From: Leptobacterium flavescens
GTDB lineage: Bacteria > Bacteroidota > Bacteroidia > Flavobacteriales > Flavobacteriaceae
DNA length: 64,000 bases
Reading direction: 5' to 3'
NCBI RefSeq assembly: GCF_010671605.1
Contig: NZ_JAABOO010000001.1
Coordinates: forward strand, 372,001-436,000
Shown: in pieces, positions 8,679-17,607 of the stretch
How the letters are laid out: every line of letters begins with the position of its first letter
How positions within the stretch are numbered: position 1 is the first letter of the stretch
The notes under the pieces: model-generated
Told to the model about the DNA's origin: nothing
Database searches by the model: none
What the model saw: the letters and a program-made list of their open reading frames with translations, nothing else
Position numbers and translations under genes: made by a program

Positions 8679-8974
8679 TGGCCAGGCGTAACGACGAAAA
8701 TATTTCCATAAGCGAAGTCCTGAAGGATTTTATAAAAGCAAACAAGCTTCAAAGCGGTATCGACAAAATTGAAGTAAGGGATGCCTGGAAAAACCTTATG
8801 GGGAACGGTGTTAATAACTACACGGCCGATATTCAGTTAAAACAATCTACACTCTACGTTAATCTTACTTCTGCCGTTTTACGGGAAGAACTGAGCTATG
8901 GAAAGGAAAAGATCATAAAAATGATCAACGAAGAACTCGGTAAGGAAATAGTTAAAGACCTGATCCTGCGTTAA
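8678..8974 (+). CDS. DUF721 protein, DciA-like
   Basis: This 98-residue protein matches the DUF721 (PF05258) pattern: a helix, then V-R-D-A-W-x-x-L-M-G around residues 38-46, and a beta-hairpin with L-Y-V-x-L-T-S-A-V-L-R-E-E-L near 62-76. DUF721 defines DciA, the helicase loader used by bacteria without DnaC or DnaI. Being close to recF strengthens that reading. It is only the core domain, without the C-terminal tail seen in some DciA proteins. I therefore give it as DciA-like without a symbol. Confidence 0.85.
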   Translation: MARRNDENISISEVLKDFIKANKLQSGIDKIEVRDAWKNLMGNGVNNYTADIQLKQSTLYVNLTSAVLREELSYGKEKIIKMINEELGKEIVKDLILR

Positions 8975-9021
8975 ACTCAAAAGCTAAGCTTTCCGGCTAA
9001 CCAGGAGCAGCTAATAAAAAA

Positions 9022-9059
9022 ATGACCTTATCCGTGCATTATACACCCGATAAGGTCAT
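9022..9059. terminator. Bidirectional terminator between the DUF721 gene and ndk
   Basis: A perfect 11-base inverted repeat (ATGACCTTATC at 9022-9032 and its complement at 9049-9059) flanks a 16-base loop. An A-run lies before it and TATTTTTT after it, so it can end transcription from both converging genes. Confidence 0.85.
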
Positions 9060-9084
9060 CTGTATTTTTTGAAGCTTTGTTCGC

Positions 9085-9504
9085 TTAGAATATCTCTCTT
9101 CCTGAGAAGTGGAATGCTCCTTCGATAGCTGCATTCTCATCACTGTCAGAACCGTGAACTGCATTTTCTCCGATAGAAGTAGCAAATAACTTTCTGATAG
9201 TTCCTTCTGCCGCTTCAGCAGGGTTAGTAGCACCGATCAAAGCTCTGAAATCCTCAACTGCATTGTCTTTTTCAAGGATTGCCGCTACAATAGGACCTCT
9301 TGTCATAAACTCAACCAGCTCTCCGAAAAACGGACGCTCCTTGTGGATCGCGTAAAACTCCTGAGCATCTCTTTTGCTAAGTTGTGTATACTTCATTGCC
9401 ACGATCTTAAATCCTGCAGCAGTAATTTTTTCCAATATCGCTCCGATATGTCCATTCTCAACAGCATCGGGCTTGATCATTGTAAAAGTTCTGTTTGTTG
9501 CCAT
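9085..9504 (-). CDS. ndk: Nucleoside diphosphate kinase
   Basis: Ndk balances nucleoside triphosphate pools by phosphate exchange through a phosphohistidine. The 139-residue protein has the conserved start [10 protein letters not shown] at 5-14, the GPIVAAILE segment near 71-79, the Arg- and Asn-containing nucleotide site, and NAVHGSDS near 115-122 with the catalytic His118. The C-terminus ends shortly after the usual F-F-x-x-x-E-I region. It is a single-gene unit with a strong promoter upstream and a terminator downstream. Confidence 0.97.
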   Translation of the reverse strand: MATNRTFTMIKPDAVENGHIGAILEKITAAGFKIVAMKYTQLSKRDAQEFYAIHKERPFFGELVEFMTRGPIVAAILEKDNAVEDFRALIGATNPAEAAEGTIRKLFATSIGENAVHGSDSDENAAIEGAFHFSGREIF

Positions 9505-9524
9505 CTTTTCTTAAAAATTTTGGG

Positions 9525-9554
9525 CAAAAGTAAGGCTTTTAATTATAAATGCAA
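9525..9554 (-). promoter_or_regulatory. ndk promoter
   Basis: On the minus strand TTG (9554-9552) is followed after exactly 19 bases by TACTTTTG (9532-9525). This is a full match to the Bacteroidota consensus TTG-N19-TAnnTTTG, 20 bases before the ndk ATG. Confidence 0.8.
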
Positions 9555-9557
9555 GCG

Positions 9558-10586
9558 CTAATAGCTTTGCTTTAACTTTTGATAAACTTTCTCGTCATCT
9601 CCCCGCATTTCCATAACCACAGATTTAGTTTCAAAATCAAATCGTATAAGTCCGAAACTTATCTGATTTACAAGCTTTCCGACCCGATACGGGTTTTCTT
9701 CTCCTTTGTTCTGTGTTGCCGAATGTGTGAGTCCGCTGGAAGTAAAATCGATGATCGGATACGGAATGCCTTTCTCCTGTTTCATCGAAAAATCGGAAAT
9801 ATGCCGATCTCCAGATAATACCATAACTCCCCGGGCCTTGCTCTCTTTTACGATCTTAAAAAAGCGATCTGCCTCATGTGGAAAATTCCCCCAGCCTTCC
9901 CAGCCGTGTTTATCAGATATAAGCTGTACACTGCTCACGATCACATTAAAATCGGCGGTAGAATTTCGTAATTCTCTTTCCAGCCACTGCCATTGGACTT
10001 CCCCAAGGAGGCTTCCCTTACCATAGGCATTCGGCTTATATCTTTTTTTGGTTTCCTTATCTACTGTCAGGGAGGTACGATGATAACGGGTATCCAGTAC
10101 AATTACCTTAATGCTTCCTTTATCTGTTTCAAATACCTGAGCGGTATAAACCCCTTCCCTGTTTCTTCTGGGGTCATTTTCGGCAGTTCCCAGGAAATCT
10201 AGGAATAACTGCTGACTCTCCTTTTTCTTTTCAAATTCCACGCCTCCGTCATTCACGCCGTAATCGTGATCATCCCAGGTACCCATTACCATAGCCTTTT
10301 TTAACAGCTCCTGATATGCCGCAATATTCAGCTGGGCCTTATAGTCCCTTTCCATTTTTTGCATATCCTCGGTATCCGCATAGATATTATCTCCTCCCCA
10401 GATCCATAAATTGGGTTGCTGGGCTAGAATATCATCCCACAGTTTATTTTCTACATCGGCTTTATTGCAGGAGCCAAAAGCAATAACAAAATCAGATTTT
10501 CCTTCTTCCTCCCCGGATTGACCGTAAACTATGGGAGAAAACACAAAAAGAATTAAAGCAAAAGAAATAAAAACCCTTTTCTTCAT
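9558..10586 (-). CDS. PhoD-like alkaline phosphatase D family protein
   Basis: The 342-residue protein carries a signal peptide (about residues 1-22, ending YGQ) and so acts outside the cytoplasm. Metallophosphoesterase motifs of the PhoD type are present: FGSC at 37-40, GGDNIYAD at 64-71, TWDDHDYG at 103-110, and LSGDRH near 248-253. PhoD enzymes cleave phosphomonoesters or phosphodiesters using metal ions; the substrate is unknown here. The gene stands alone between ndk and the divergent nrnA-like unit. Its 3' end abuts the ndk promoter. Confidence 0.9.
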   Translation of the reverse strand: MKKRVFISFALILFVFSPIVYGQSGEEEGKSDFVIAFGSCNKADVENKLWDDILAQQPNLWIWGGDNIYADTEDMQKMERDYKAQLNIAAYQELLKKAMVMGTWDDHDYGVNDGGVEFEKKKESQQLFLDFLGTAENDPRRNREGVYTAQVFETDKGSIKVIVLDTRYHRTSLTVDKETKKRYKPNAYGKGSLLGEVQWQWLERELRNSTADFNVIVSSVQLISDKHGWEGWGNFPHEADRFFKIVKESKARGVMVLSGDRHISDFSMKQEKGIPYPIIDFTSSGLTHSATQNKGEENPYRVGKLVNQISFGLIRFDFETKSVVMEMRGDDEKVYQKLKQSY

Positions 10587-10661
10587 TGTTATGATAATTT
10601 TAGGGTAAATGTAAGAGTTCTAAAATTAATACTATGTTATAAAATTGTATCTTAGCGGCCA

Positions 10662-11678
10662 ATGAAAATGAACGAAATACATAAATTAAAGGAAGAATTA
10701 TCCGCCCCAAAGCAAATTGTTATCGTGCCTCATAAGAATCCTGACGGAGATGCTATAGGTAGTACATTAGGGCTTTTTCATTACCTGAGATCCAAAGGAC
10801 AGGATGCAGTGGTTATAGCGCCTAATGATTATCCTGATTTTTTAAAATGGATGCCGGGAAATGAAACCGTTCTCAGGTTTGATTCGGAAACCGAAAAGTC
10901 AAGCGAACTTATTAAAAAGGCCGATCTGATCTTTACCCTCGATTTTAATTCCTTCGGAAGGGTAGAAAATATGAGAGAAGCTCTTGAGGCTTCGGATGCT
11001 ACCTTTGTTATGATCGATCATCATCAGCAACCTGATGATTATGCCCGTTTTATGTATTCGGATATAGGAATGAGTTCTACCTGCGAAATGGTTTATCATT
11101 TCATTCAGCAGATGGGAGAGCCTGAAAAAATAGACAAAAATGTAGCTACCTGCCTCTATACAGGTATAATGACCGACTCGGGAGGTTCTTTTCGTTTTCC
11201 CACAACAACAAGTACCACACACAGGGTAGTTGCCGATCTCATAGATCAGGGAGCCGAAAACGCCAGTATTCACGAAGCGGTTTACGACAATAATTCTCTG
11301 AGCCGTTTACAGCTTCTGGGATGTGCATTGAGAAACATGGTAGTCCTAAAAGAGTTTAACACCGTATATATTACTCTTTCCAAAGCAGAACTGGAAGCGC
11401 ATAATTTTAAAAAAGGAGATACGGAAGGCCTTGTTAATTACGGCTTATCCCTAAGAGGAACCAAACTGGCAGTGATTTTTATTGAAGATACGACAGAGAG
11501 TTATATAAAAATATCCTTCCGTTCGAAGGGGAGTTTCTCCGTAAATGAATTTGCACGAGCACATTTCGGTGGCGGCGGACATGACAATGCAGCCGGCGGG
11601 AGAAGCAATCTATCCATGGAAGAAACCACTTCTTATTTTAAAGAAGTATTAAAGAATTATAAATCCCAACTCGAATAA
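10662..11678 (+). CDS. nrnA: DHH/DHHA1 phosphoesterase, NrnA-like oligoribonuclease / pAp phosphatase
   Basis: The 338-residue protein has the bifunctional NrnA layout. The N-terminal DHH domain contains HKNPDGDAIGS at 24-34, the metal-binding LDFN near 93-96 and DHH at 119-121. The DHHA1 domain carries GGGGH at 303-307 followed by D-N-A-A-G-G. NrnA degrades 2-5 base RNAs and dephosphorylates pAp, which suits organisms lacking Orn. The gene starts a three-gene unit: gldI begins two bases after its stop. The assignment rests on motifs and length. Confidence 0.88.
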   Translation: MKMNEIHKLKEELSAPKQIVIVPHKNPDGDAIGSTLGLFHYLRSKGQDAVVIAPNDYPDFLKWMPGNETVLRFDSETEKSSELIKKADLIFTLDFNSFGRVENMREALEASDATFVMIDHHQQPDDYARFMYSDIGMSSTCEMVYHFIQQMGEPEKIDKNVATCLYTGIMTDSGGSFRFPTTTSTTHRVVADLIDQGAENASIHEAVYDNNSLSRLQLLGCALRNMVVLKEFNTVYITLSKAELEAHNFKKGDTEGLVNYGLSLRGTKLAVIFIEDTTESYIKISFRSKGSFSVNEFARAHFGGGGHDNAAGGRSNLSMEETTSYFKEVLKNYKSQLE

Positions 11679-11679
11679 C

Positions 11680-12237
11680 ATGAAAAAAGTACTTTTTATC
11701 ATTCTTTCCTTACTCATGCTTAGTGCGTGCGGGGAGCCTCAGGCCAGAAGGCCGGTTACAGTTAAATCGGGGGAATTTTTTAAGGAATCCGTAGACCGGA
11801 ACAGGCAACTGCTGGCTCACGAAGAACAACTGATCCAATCGATCATCGAAAAAGACAGCTTACAGACCTATTTTAGTTCTCCAAACGGATATTGGTACTA
11901 TTACAACAAAAAGAACGATACGGTTTCTTATTATCCGAAAAGCGATGATGTAATTAAGCTAACATACGATATCAGAACACTCGACAACCAGACCATCTAC
12001 TCTAAAGAAGAGATAGGAGAACCGGTTATTAAGGTAGATAAGGAAGAACTTTTCCCCGGATTACGTACAGCCTTAAAGCTACTGAACAAAGGAGAGACCA
12101 TGACTTTCCTGTTTCCATCGGCAATGGCCCATGGTTATCATGGAGACGATGATAAAATAGGAACCAATATTCCTCTTATCAGTACCGTTACACTTATAGA
12201 TATTATAGAAATTTCAAAAGATAGCATTTCAAAATAA
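11680..12237 (+). CDS. gldI: Gliding-motility lipoprotein GldI, FKBP-type peptidyl-prolyl isomerase
   Basis: GldI is one of the Gld proteins required for gliding in Flavobacterium johnsoniae and is related to FKBP-type isomerases that help fold exported proteins. The 185-residue product has a lipobox LSAC with lipidated Cys17, a helical N-terminal part, and an FKBP domain (about 85-178) with ELFPGLRTAL and a GETMTFLFPSAMAHG stretch. It is followed after 10 bases by a second isomerase gene. The conserved fold and neighbourhood support the call strongly. Confidence 0.92.
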   Translation: MKKVLFIILSLLMLSACGEPQARRPVTVKSGEFFKESVDRNRQLLAHEEQLIQSIIEKDSLQTYFSSPNGYWYYYNKKNDTVSYYPKSDDVIKLTYDIRTLDNQTIYSKEEIGEPVIKVDKEELFPGLRTALKLLNKGETMTFLFPSAMAHGYHGDDDKIGTNIPLISTVTLIDIIEISKDSISK

Positions 12238-12247
12238 ATAACTTAAA

Positions 12248-13405
12248 ATGATGAAAAATTTAAAAATCCTTATTCTTTTATTCATAATTGTTTTAACCGG
12301 ATGTAAAACCGGAAATCATGCAGATCTGGGAGATGGTGTTTTTGCCGACATGCAAACCAGCAAAGGAGAAATAATTGTAAAATTAGAACATGAAGCTACA
12401 CCGGTTACCGTAGCCAATTTTGTAAGCCTTGCAGAAGGTACCAGTCCTTTTGTAGCTGATGAGTACAAAGGAAAAAAGTATTATGACGGAATTATTTTTC
12501 ACAGGGTGATGGAGAATTTCATGATCCAGTGTGGAGACCCTACCGGTACCGGAGGAGGAAGCCCGGGATATAAATTCGATAATGAAATTGTAGATAGCCT
12601 TGTTCACAACAGAGGTGTTATATCTATGGCCAATGCCGGTGGGACCAATACCAACGGAAGCCAGTTTTTTATAACTCACGTAGATTACCCCAACCTGAAC
12701 GGAGGGTATTCTGTTTTCGGAAAAGTGGTTAAAGGAATGGATGTAGTAGATTCTATTGCCACTACGGAAACCAAAGTAGAAGGACGTTTAAAAAACAAAC
12801 CTGTTAAGGATATCATACTGAAAAGTGTTGAAATTATTCGCAATGGTCGTGATGCCAAAAAATTTGATGCAGTACAGGTAATGACCGACTATTTTGACGG
12901 AGTAGCTAAAAGAGAAGAAGAGGCAAAAAAGATCAGGGAAGAGAAAATTGCCGCCGCCAGCGAGGCTGCAATGAAGCTGGTAAAAGAATTTGAGAGCCAG
13001 AAAGGGCAGGCAAAAGAGCTTCCTTCCGGTTTAAAAGTATTTTACATCAATCAGGCTAACGGGCAAAAGCCTGCTACAGGGCAAAACGTACTGGTTAACT
13101 ATGCCGGTTACTTTACTGATGGCCGTTTATTCGACAGTAATATCAAGGAAATTGAAGAGCTTCACAATAAATACAATGCTGTTAAGGAGCAAAGAGGAGG
13201 TTACTTTCCTGTACCTATGACCTATAGTCCGGAAGCTAATCTTATCCCCGGTTTCAGAGAAGGACTGCAACAACTCAAAGTAGGCGATAAAGCAAGGGTA
13301 TTCGTTCCGTCGCACTTAGGATATGGATCTGCCGGTGCCGGAGGTGTTATTCCGCCTAACGCAGATTTGGTTTTCGATCTGGAAATAACCGAGATAAAGA
13401 AATAA
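12248..13405 (+). CDS. Dual cyclophilin-FKBP peptidyl-prolyl isomerase lipoprotein
   Basis: The 385-residue protein fuses two unrelated prolyl isomerase folds. After a lipobox LTGC (Cys19), a cyclophilin domain spans about 30-195 with catalytic Arg in FHRV (84-87), QCGDPTGTG and MANAGGTNTNGSQFF. A charged, probably coiled linker (about 205-250) leads to an FKBP domain (about 265-385) with VNYAGYFTDG, LIPGFREGLQ and VIPPNADLVFDLE. Both active sites look intact. The lipid anchor puts it in the periplasm or at the outer membrane, next to GldI, so it probably helps fold exported proteins. Confidence 0.92.
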   Translation: MMKNLKILILLFIIVLTGCKTGNHADLGDGVFADMQTSKGEIIVKLEHEATPVTVANFVSLAEGTSPFVADEYKGKKYYDGIIFHRVMENFMIQCGDPTGTGGGSPGYKFDNEIVDSLVHNRGVISMANAGGTNTNGSQFFITHVDYPNLNGGYSVFGKVVKGMDVVDSIATTETKVEGRLKNKPVKDIILKSVEIIRNGRDAKKFDAVQVMTDYFDGVAKREEEAKKIREEKIAAASEAAMKLVKEFESQKGQAKELPSGLKVFYINQANGQKPATGQNVLVNYAGYFTDGRLFDSNIKEIEELHNKYNAVKEQRGGYFPVPMTYSPEANLIPGFREGLQQLKVGDKARVFVPSHLGYGSAGAGGVIPPNADLVFDLEITEIKK

Positions 13406-13431
13406 TAACGAGATACGGAAATAATAAAAAG

Positions 13432-13457
13432 AAACCCTGACGATAATGTCAGGGTTT
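13432..13457. terminator. Bidirectional terminator between the isomerase gene and recQ
   Basis: A 10-base stem (AAACCCTGAC at 13432-13441, complement at 13448-13457) closes a six-base loop and runs into T-rich sequence on the plus strand. A-rich sequence before it serves as the T-tract for the converging recQ transcript. Confidence 0.88.
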
Positions 13458-13529
13458 TTTCTTTCTCCTCATTTGGCAGGAGTATATTTTCCTAGTTTGT
13501 TCTGTGTTTAGTTTAAGTGCAGGTGGTTT

Positions 13530-15731
13530 TTAATTGGCTACTTCACTGATAAATTTTATTCGGTAAAGGCGTATTTCTTCATCTTCATAATCCCCTTCAA
13601 ATTCTTCAACAGCCAGAGAGATCTTATCATTCTCCGCTTCCAGGAAATAATCGTGTAATTCTTCCTGCTGATCTTCATCGAGGATCTCCTCAATCCAATA
13701 GTTTATATTCAGTTTGGTACCACTATAAACGATCTGTTCCATCTCTTTGATAAAATCCTCCATGCTAAGGCCCTTAGAAGAAGCAATATCATCCAGCGGA
13801 AGCTTTCTGTCAACATTTTGAATAATGTAAAGTTTCAGTGCCGAATTGGTCCCGGTACTTTTAACTACCAGATCGTCCGGCCTAACAATATCATTTTCCT
13901 CAACATATCTGGCAATCAATTCTACGAAAGGTCTCCCGTATTTTTTAGCTTTTCCCTCACCTACCCCATGTACATTGGTAAGTTCGGACATATGGATCGG
14001 ATATTTTAAGGCCATATCTTCCAGAGAAGGGTCCTGGAAAACTACAAAAGGGGGAACTCCCATCTTTTTGGCTTCCGACTTCCGGAGGTCCTTAAGCGTT
14101 CTGAGTAATTTTTCATCCGCTGCCGCTCCTCCCGACTTTCCGGCTGTAATAATACTGTCGTCATCGGTTTCGTCAAAGACATGATCTTCTGTCATCATAA
14201 ATGAGTCCGGCGACTCGATAAATTTTTCACCATCCCCGGTGAGGAACAGAACACCGTAGGTCTCGATCTCCTTTTTGAGCAACCTGGCAACCAGGCACTG
14301 CCTGATAAGAGCCATCCAATGTCTTGCTTCCTTATCTTTTCCGCAACCGAAAAAGGGACGTTCATCTGTTTTATGCGATTTTATCAACGCATTTACATTT
14401 CCGGTCAGGGTATTGACAATTTCCTTGGATTTGAATTTCTGTTTGGTGTCGCGTACAACAGACAGAAGTGTTACCACATCGTCTTTAGCTTCCACCTGTT
14501 TTTTGGGATTACGGACGTTATCGTCCATATCGGCTCCCTCTCCTGTTACTTCATCAAACTCCTCCCCGAAATAATGAAGGATGAATTTACGTCTCGAGAT
14601 CGAGGTTTCCGCATAGGCCACCATCTCCTGCAGGAGTGCGTGTCCTATTTCCTGTTCGGCAACCGGCTTGCCCGACATAAACTTTTCCAGTTTTTCTATA
14701 TCCTTATAAGAATAAAAGGCGAGGCAATGTCCTTCACCTCCATCACGGCCCGCACGTCCGGTTTCCTGATAATAACTTTCAATACTCTTGGGGATATCGT
14801 GGTGGATCACAAAACGCACATCCGGTTTATCTATTCCCATCCCGAATGCAATGGTTGCCACTACCACATCTACATCTTCCATCAGGAACATATCCTGGTG
14901 TTTGGACCTGCTTTTTGCATCCAGACCTGCATGATAAGGCACGGCACTGATACCGTTTACCTGAAGTGTCTGTGCCAGTTCCTCTACCCTCTTTCTGCTC
15001 AGGCAGTAAACAATCCCGGATTTTCCCTGATTTTGCTTGATAAAGCGTATAATATCGGCATCTACATTCTTGGTCTTGGGACGTACTTCATAATAGAGGT
15101 TCGGCCTGTTAAAAGATGCCTTAAAAGTATTTGCATTAGTGATCCCCAGGTTTTTCAGAATATCATCCTGAACTTTCGGGGTTGCAGTAGCGGTAAGCGC
15201 TATAACCGGGATATTATCTCCCAGGCGCTTGATTATGTTTCTAAGGTTCCTGTATTCGGGCCTGAAATCATGTCCCCATTCAGAAATACAATGGGCTTCA
15301 TCTATGGCAACAAAAGACACCTTTACAGTCCTTAAAAAGTCTACATAATCATTTTTGGTAAGTGACTCAGGAGCCACATAGAGTAATTTGGTAACACCGG
15401 AACGCATATCGTCCATCACCCGTTTTACTTCGGTTTTATTAAGAGAAGAATTAAGAACGTGTGCTATTCCGTTATTTGCCGAAATTCCCCTGATGGCATC
15501 TACCTGATTCTTCATAAGAGCTATCAGAGGTGAAACAACTATGGCGGTTCCGTCTTTTACTAATGCCGGAAGCTGATAACAAAGAGATTTTCCTCCTCCG
15601 GTGGGCATGATCACAAAGGTATTGTGGTCATTAATTATGCTTTTTATAACTCCTTCCTGTAATCCTTTAAATTGGCTGAATCCAAAATATTGCTTTAATG
15701 CTGCTTGTAAGTCAATTTCAGCTAAACCCAT
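13530..15731 (-). CDS. recQ: ATP-dependent DNA helicase RecQ
   Basis: RecQ unwinds DNA 3' to 5' in recombination and repair. The 733-residue protein has the P-loop TGGGKS at 44-49, DEAH at 144-147 with the RecQ aromatic loop, motif VI QETGRAGRD near 322-330, an RQC region, and an HRDC-like domain around 525-600. The RQC zinc site is unusual: where E. coli RecQ has four Cys, residues 372-412 contain none (SISRR, then TGEGADMDD). The C-terminal 130 residues beyond HRDC form an extra acidic domain. A second, zinc-bearing RecQ may exist elsewhere. Confidence 0.95.
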   Translation of the reverse strand: MGLAEIDLQAALKQYFGFSQFKGLQEGVIKSIINDHNTFVIMPTGGGKSLCYQLPALVKDGTAIVVSPLIALMKNQVDAIRGISANNGIAHVLNSSLNKTEVKRVMDDMRSGVTKLLYVAPESLTKNDYVDFLRTVKVSFVAIDEAHCISEWGHDFRPEYRNLRNIIKRLGDNIPVIALTATATPKVQDDILKNLGITNANTFKASFNRPNLYYEVRPKTKNVDADIIRFIKQNQGKSGIVYCLSRKRVEELAQTLQVNGISAVPYHAGLDAKSRSKHQDMFLMEDVDVVVATIAFGMGIDKPDVRFVIHHDIPKSIESYYQETGRAGRDGGEGHCLAFYSYKDIEKLEKFMSGKPVAEQEIGHALLQEMVAYAETSISRRKFILHYFGEEFDEVTGEGADMDDNVRNPKKQVEAKDDVVTLLSVVRDTKQKFKSKEIVNTLTGNVNALIKSHKTDERPFFGCGKDKEARHWMALIRQCLVARLLKKEIETYGVLFLTGDGEKFIESPDSFMMTEDHVFDETDDDSIITAGKSGGAAADEKLLRTLKDLRKSEAKKMGVPPFVVFQDPSLEDMALKYPIHMSELTNVHGVGEGKAKKYGRPFVELIARYVEENDIVRPDDLVVKSTGTNSALKLYIIQNVDRKLPLDDIASSKGLSMEDFIKEMEQIVYSGTKLNINYWIEEILDEDQQEELHDYFLEAENDKISLAVEEFEGDYEDEEIRLYRIKFISEVAN

Positions 15732-15753
15732 CCTTTCGTTTTACTATTTTACA

Positions 15754-15761
15754 TACATTTG
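15754..15761 (+). promoter_or_regulatory. -7-like element upstream of kdsD
   Basis: TACATTTG matches TAnnTTTG exactly and lies 56 bases before the TTG start of kdsD, in the 86-base gap between the divergent recQ and kdsD genes. No clear -33 TTG was found. Confidence 0.4.
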
Positions 15762-15767
15762 CACTAC

Positions 15768-15796
15768 TAAAGATAAGACATTCTTTAAATTTACAA
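15768..15796 (-). promoter_or_regulatory. Probable recQ promoter
   Basis: On the minus strand TTG (15796-15794) is followed after 18 bases by TATCTTTA (15775-15768), one base off TAnnTTTG. It lies 36 bases before the recQ ATG and overlaps the region of the divergent kdsD promoter. Confidence 0.42.
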
Positions 15797-15817
15797 AAAA
15801 AATAAAAAGTAAAAATT

Positions 15818-16783
15818 TTGAGCAATCAAAGTACGATCATTGCCGTTGCGAAGAAGGTAATTGAAACCGAGGGTGATGCTATCAAAAATCTAGTCTCGTT
15901 AATAGATTCAGAATTTTCAGAAGCCGTAAATTTCATCTATAATTCCAAGGGAAGAGTGGTCATAACCGGAATAGGAAAAAGTGCTGTTATAGCCACTAAA
16001 ATAGTAGCCACTTTAAACTCTACAGGAACCCCTGCTATTTTTATGCATGCTGCGGATGCAATTCACGGAGATCTGGGTACGATTCAGTCCAATGATGTAG
16101 TTATCTGTATCTCTAAAAGCGGAAATACTCCTGAAATAAAAGTATTGGTCCCTCTGATCAAGAACGGAGGCAATAAACTGATCGCCATTACAGCTAATAA
16201 ATCCTCTTTTCTGGGGCAACAAGCCGATTTTGTGTTGAACTCCTATGTCGAAAAAGAGGCTTGTCCTAATAACCTGGCACCGACAACCAGTACGACTGCT
16301 CAATTGGTTATAGGCGATGCGCTTTCTGTTTGCCTTCTGGAAATGAAGGGCTTCAGCAGTAAGGACTTTGCCAAGTATCATCCGGGAGGAGCTCTGGGTA
16401 AAAAACTCTACCTCAGAGTTCACGATATTTCTTCCGTAAACAATAAACCCAGTGTAAAACCGGATACTCCGGTAAAAGAGGTTATCGTAGAGATCTCGGA
16501 AAAAATGCTGGGAGTAGCTGCCGTTGTGGAAAACAACAGGATCCTCGGAGTCGTGACCGATGGAGATATCAGGAGGATGCTGAACAAATATGACAATATT
16601 AGCGGTCTGACCGCCAAAGATATTATGACCCCAGGCCCTAAAAGTATTGAAGCCGAAGCAATGGCTGTTGATGCTCTTGAGCTTATGGAAGCTAACAGTA
16701 TCTCTCAGTTGCTCGTAGAAGAGAACGGAGAATATGCCGGGGTGATCCATTTACATAATCTAATAAAAGAAGGTATAATTTAA
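15818..16783 (+). CDS. kdsD: Arabinose-5-phosphate isomerase, KpsF/GutQ family
   Basis: This enzyme converts ribulose 5-phosphate to arabinose 5-phosphate, the first step towards Kdo of lipopolysaccharide. The 321-residue protein has an N-terminal SIS domain (about 35-170) with VVITGIGKSA near 47, ISKSGNTPE near 106 and AKYHPGGALGK near 189, followed by two CBS domains (about 205-260 and 270-320). The start is TTG: the frame opens at a TAA at 15803-15805, and apart from a rare ATT no other start precedes the conserved N-terminus. The stop overlaps tatC by one base. Confidence 0.92.
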   Translation: MSNQSTIIAVAKKVIETEGDAIKNLVSLIDSEFSEAVNFIYNSKGRVVITGIGKSAVIATKIVATLNSTGTPAIFMHAADAIHGDLGTIQSNDVVICISKSGNTPEIKVLVPLIKNGGNKLIAITANKSSFLGQQADFVLNSYVEKEACPNNLAPTTSTTAQLVIGDALSVCLLEMKGFSSKDFAKYHPGGALGKKLYLRVHDISSVNNKPSVKPDTPVKEVIVEISEKMLGVAAVVENNRILGVVTDGDIRRMLNKYDNISGLTAKDIMTPGPKSIEAEAMAVDALELMEANSISQLLVEENGEYAGVIHLHNLIKEGII

Positions 16784-17607
16784 TGGCTACAAAGAGTCCT
16801 CAGGAAATGTCCTTTCTCGATCACCTGGAAGAACTCAGGTGGCACTTAATACGATGTACGGCAGCGATTGTTATTGTGGCATTTGCTGCGTTTTTTGCAA
16901 AGAGTTTTATTTTTGATGTCATTCTCCTGGGGCCTAAAAACCCGGACTTTATTACCTATGATATCTTCTGTAGAATATCCAAGTTTCTGGGGCTTGACGA
17001 TACATTCTGCAGCAAAGAGTTAACGTTTGAAATTCAGAGTAGAACCATGGCCGGGCAATTCTCGGCTCATATATGGACCTCCATCTGGGCAGGTTTTATT
17101 ATCGGCTTTCCATACATTTTATATGAGATGTGGAAATTCATCAGCCCGGGATTATACGATAACGAACGCAAAAATGCACGAGGTTTTATTTTTATAGCTT
17201 CCCTGCTGTTCTTTACCGGAGTATTATTCGGTTATTATGTAGTGGCTCCCCTATCTATCAATTTCCTGGGGAATTACAGCATCAGTAAGGAAGTCCATAA
17301 CGATATAGATATAAGCTCCTATATTTCCACCATCCGGGCATCGGTAATTGCTGCCGGACTGATATTCGAGCTTCCAATCCTGATATACTTCTTAACCAAA
17401 GTAGGGCTGGTTACGCCTCAGTTCCTGAGAAAGTACAGGAAATTTGCACTGGTTATAGTATTGGTGTTATCGGCTATCATAACACCTCCCGATATTGCCA
17501 GCCAGGTAGTGGTATCTATCCCTATTCTTATTCTTTATGAGATAAGTATCAGGATCTCAAAAATTGTAATAAAACGACAGGAAAAAAATCAAAGAAAAAA
17601 TGGCTGA
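16783..17607 (+). CDS. tatC: Sec-independent protein translocase TatC
   Basis: TatC is the twin-arginine signal receptor of the Tat export system. The 274-residue protein begins with the conserved cytoplasmic SFLDHLEELRWHL at 9-21 and has six predicted membrane helices, with the usual MWKFISPGLY after the second helix and PPDIASQ near the fifth. The insert between helices 1 and 2 is longer than in E. coli, as is common in Bacteroidota. It follows kdsD with a TAATG junction and overlaps the next gene by eight bases. No tatA is in the window. Confidence 0.95.
   Translation: MATKSPQEMSFLDHLEELRWHLIRCTAAIVIVAFAAFFAKSFIFDVILLGPKNPDFITYDIFCRISKFLGLDDTFCSKELTFEIQSRTMAGQFSAHIWTSIWAGFIIGFPYILYEMWKFISPGLYDNERKNARGFIFIASLLFFTGVLFGYYVVAPLSINFLGNYSISKEVHNDIDISSYISTIRASVIAAGLIFELPILIYFLTKVGLVTPQFLRKYRKFALVIVLVLSAIITPPDIASQVVVSIPILILYEISIRISKIVIKRQEKNQRKNG

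Noticed and set aside
14319-15335. A 338-codon open frame on the plus strand
   Set aside because: It lies wholly antisense to recQ, whose helicase motifs are clear; the frame has no recognisable domain and an unlikely composition.
16013-16750. A 245-codon open frame on the minus strand
   Set aside because: It is the antisense shadow of kdsD, which has intact SIS and CBS domains.
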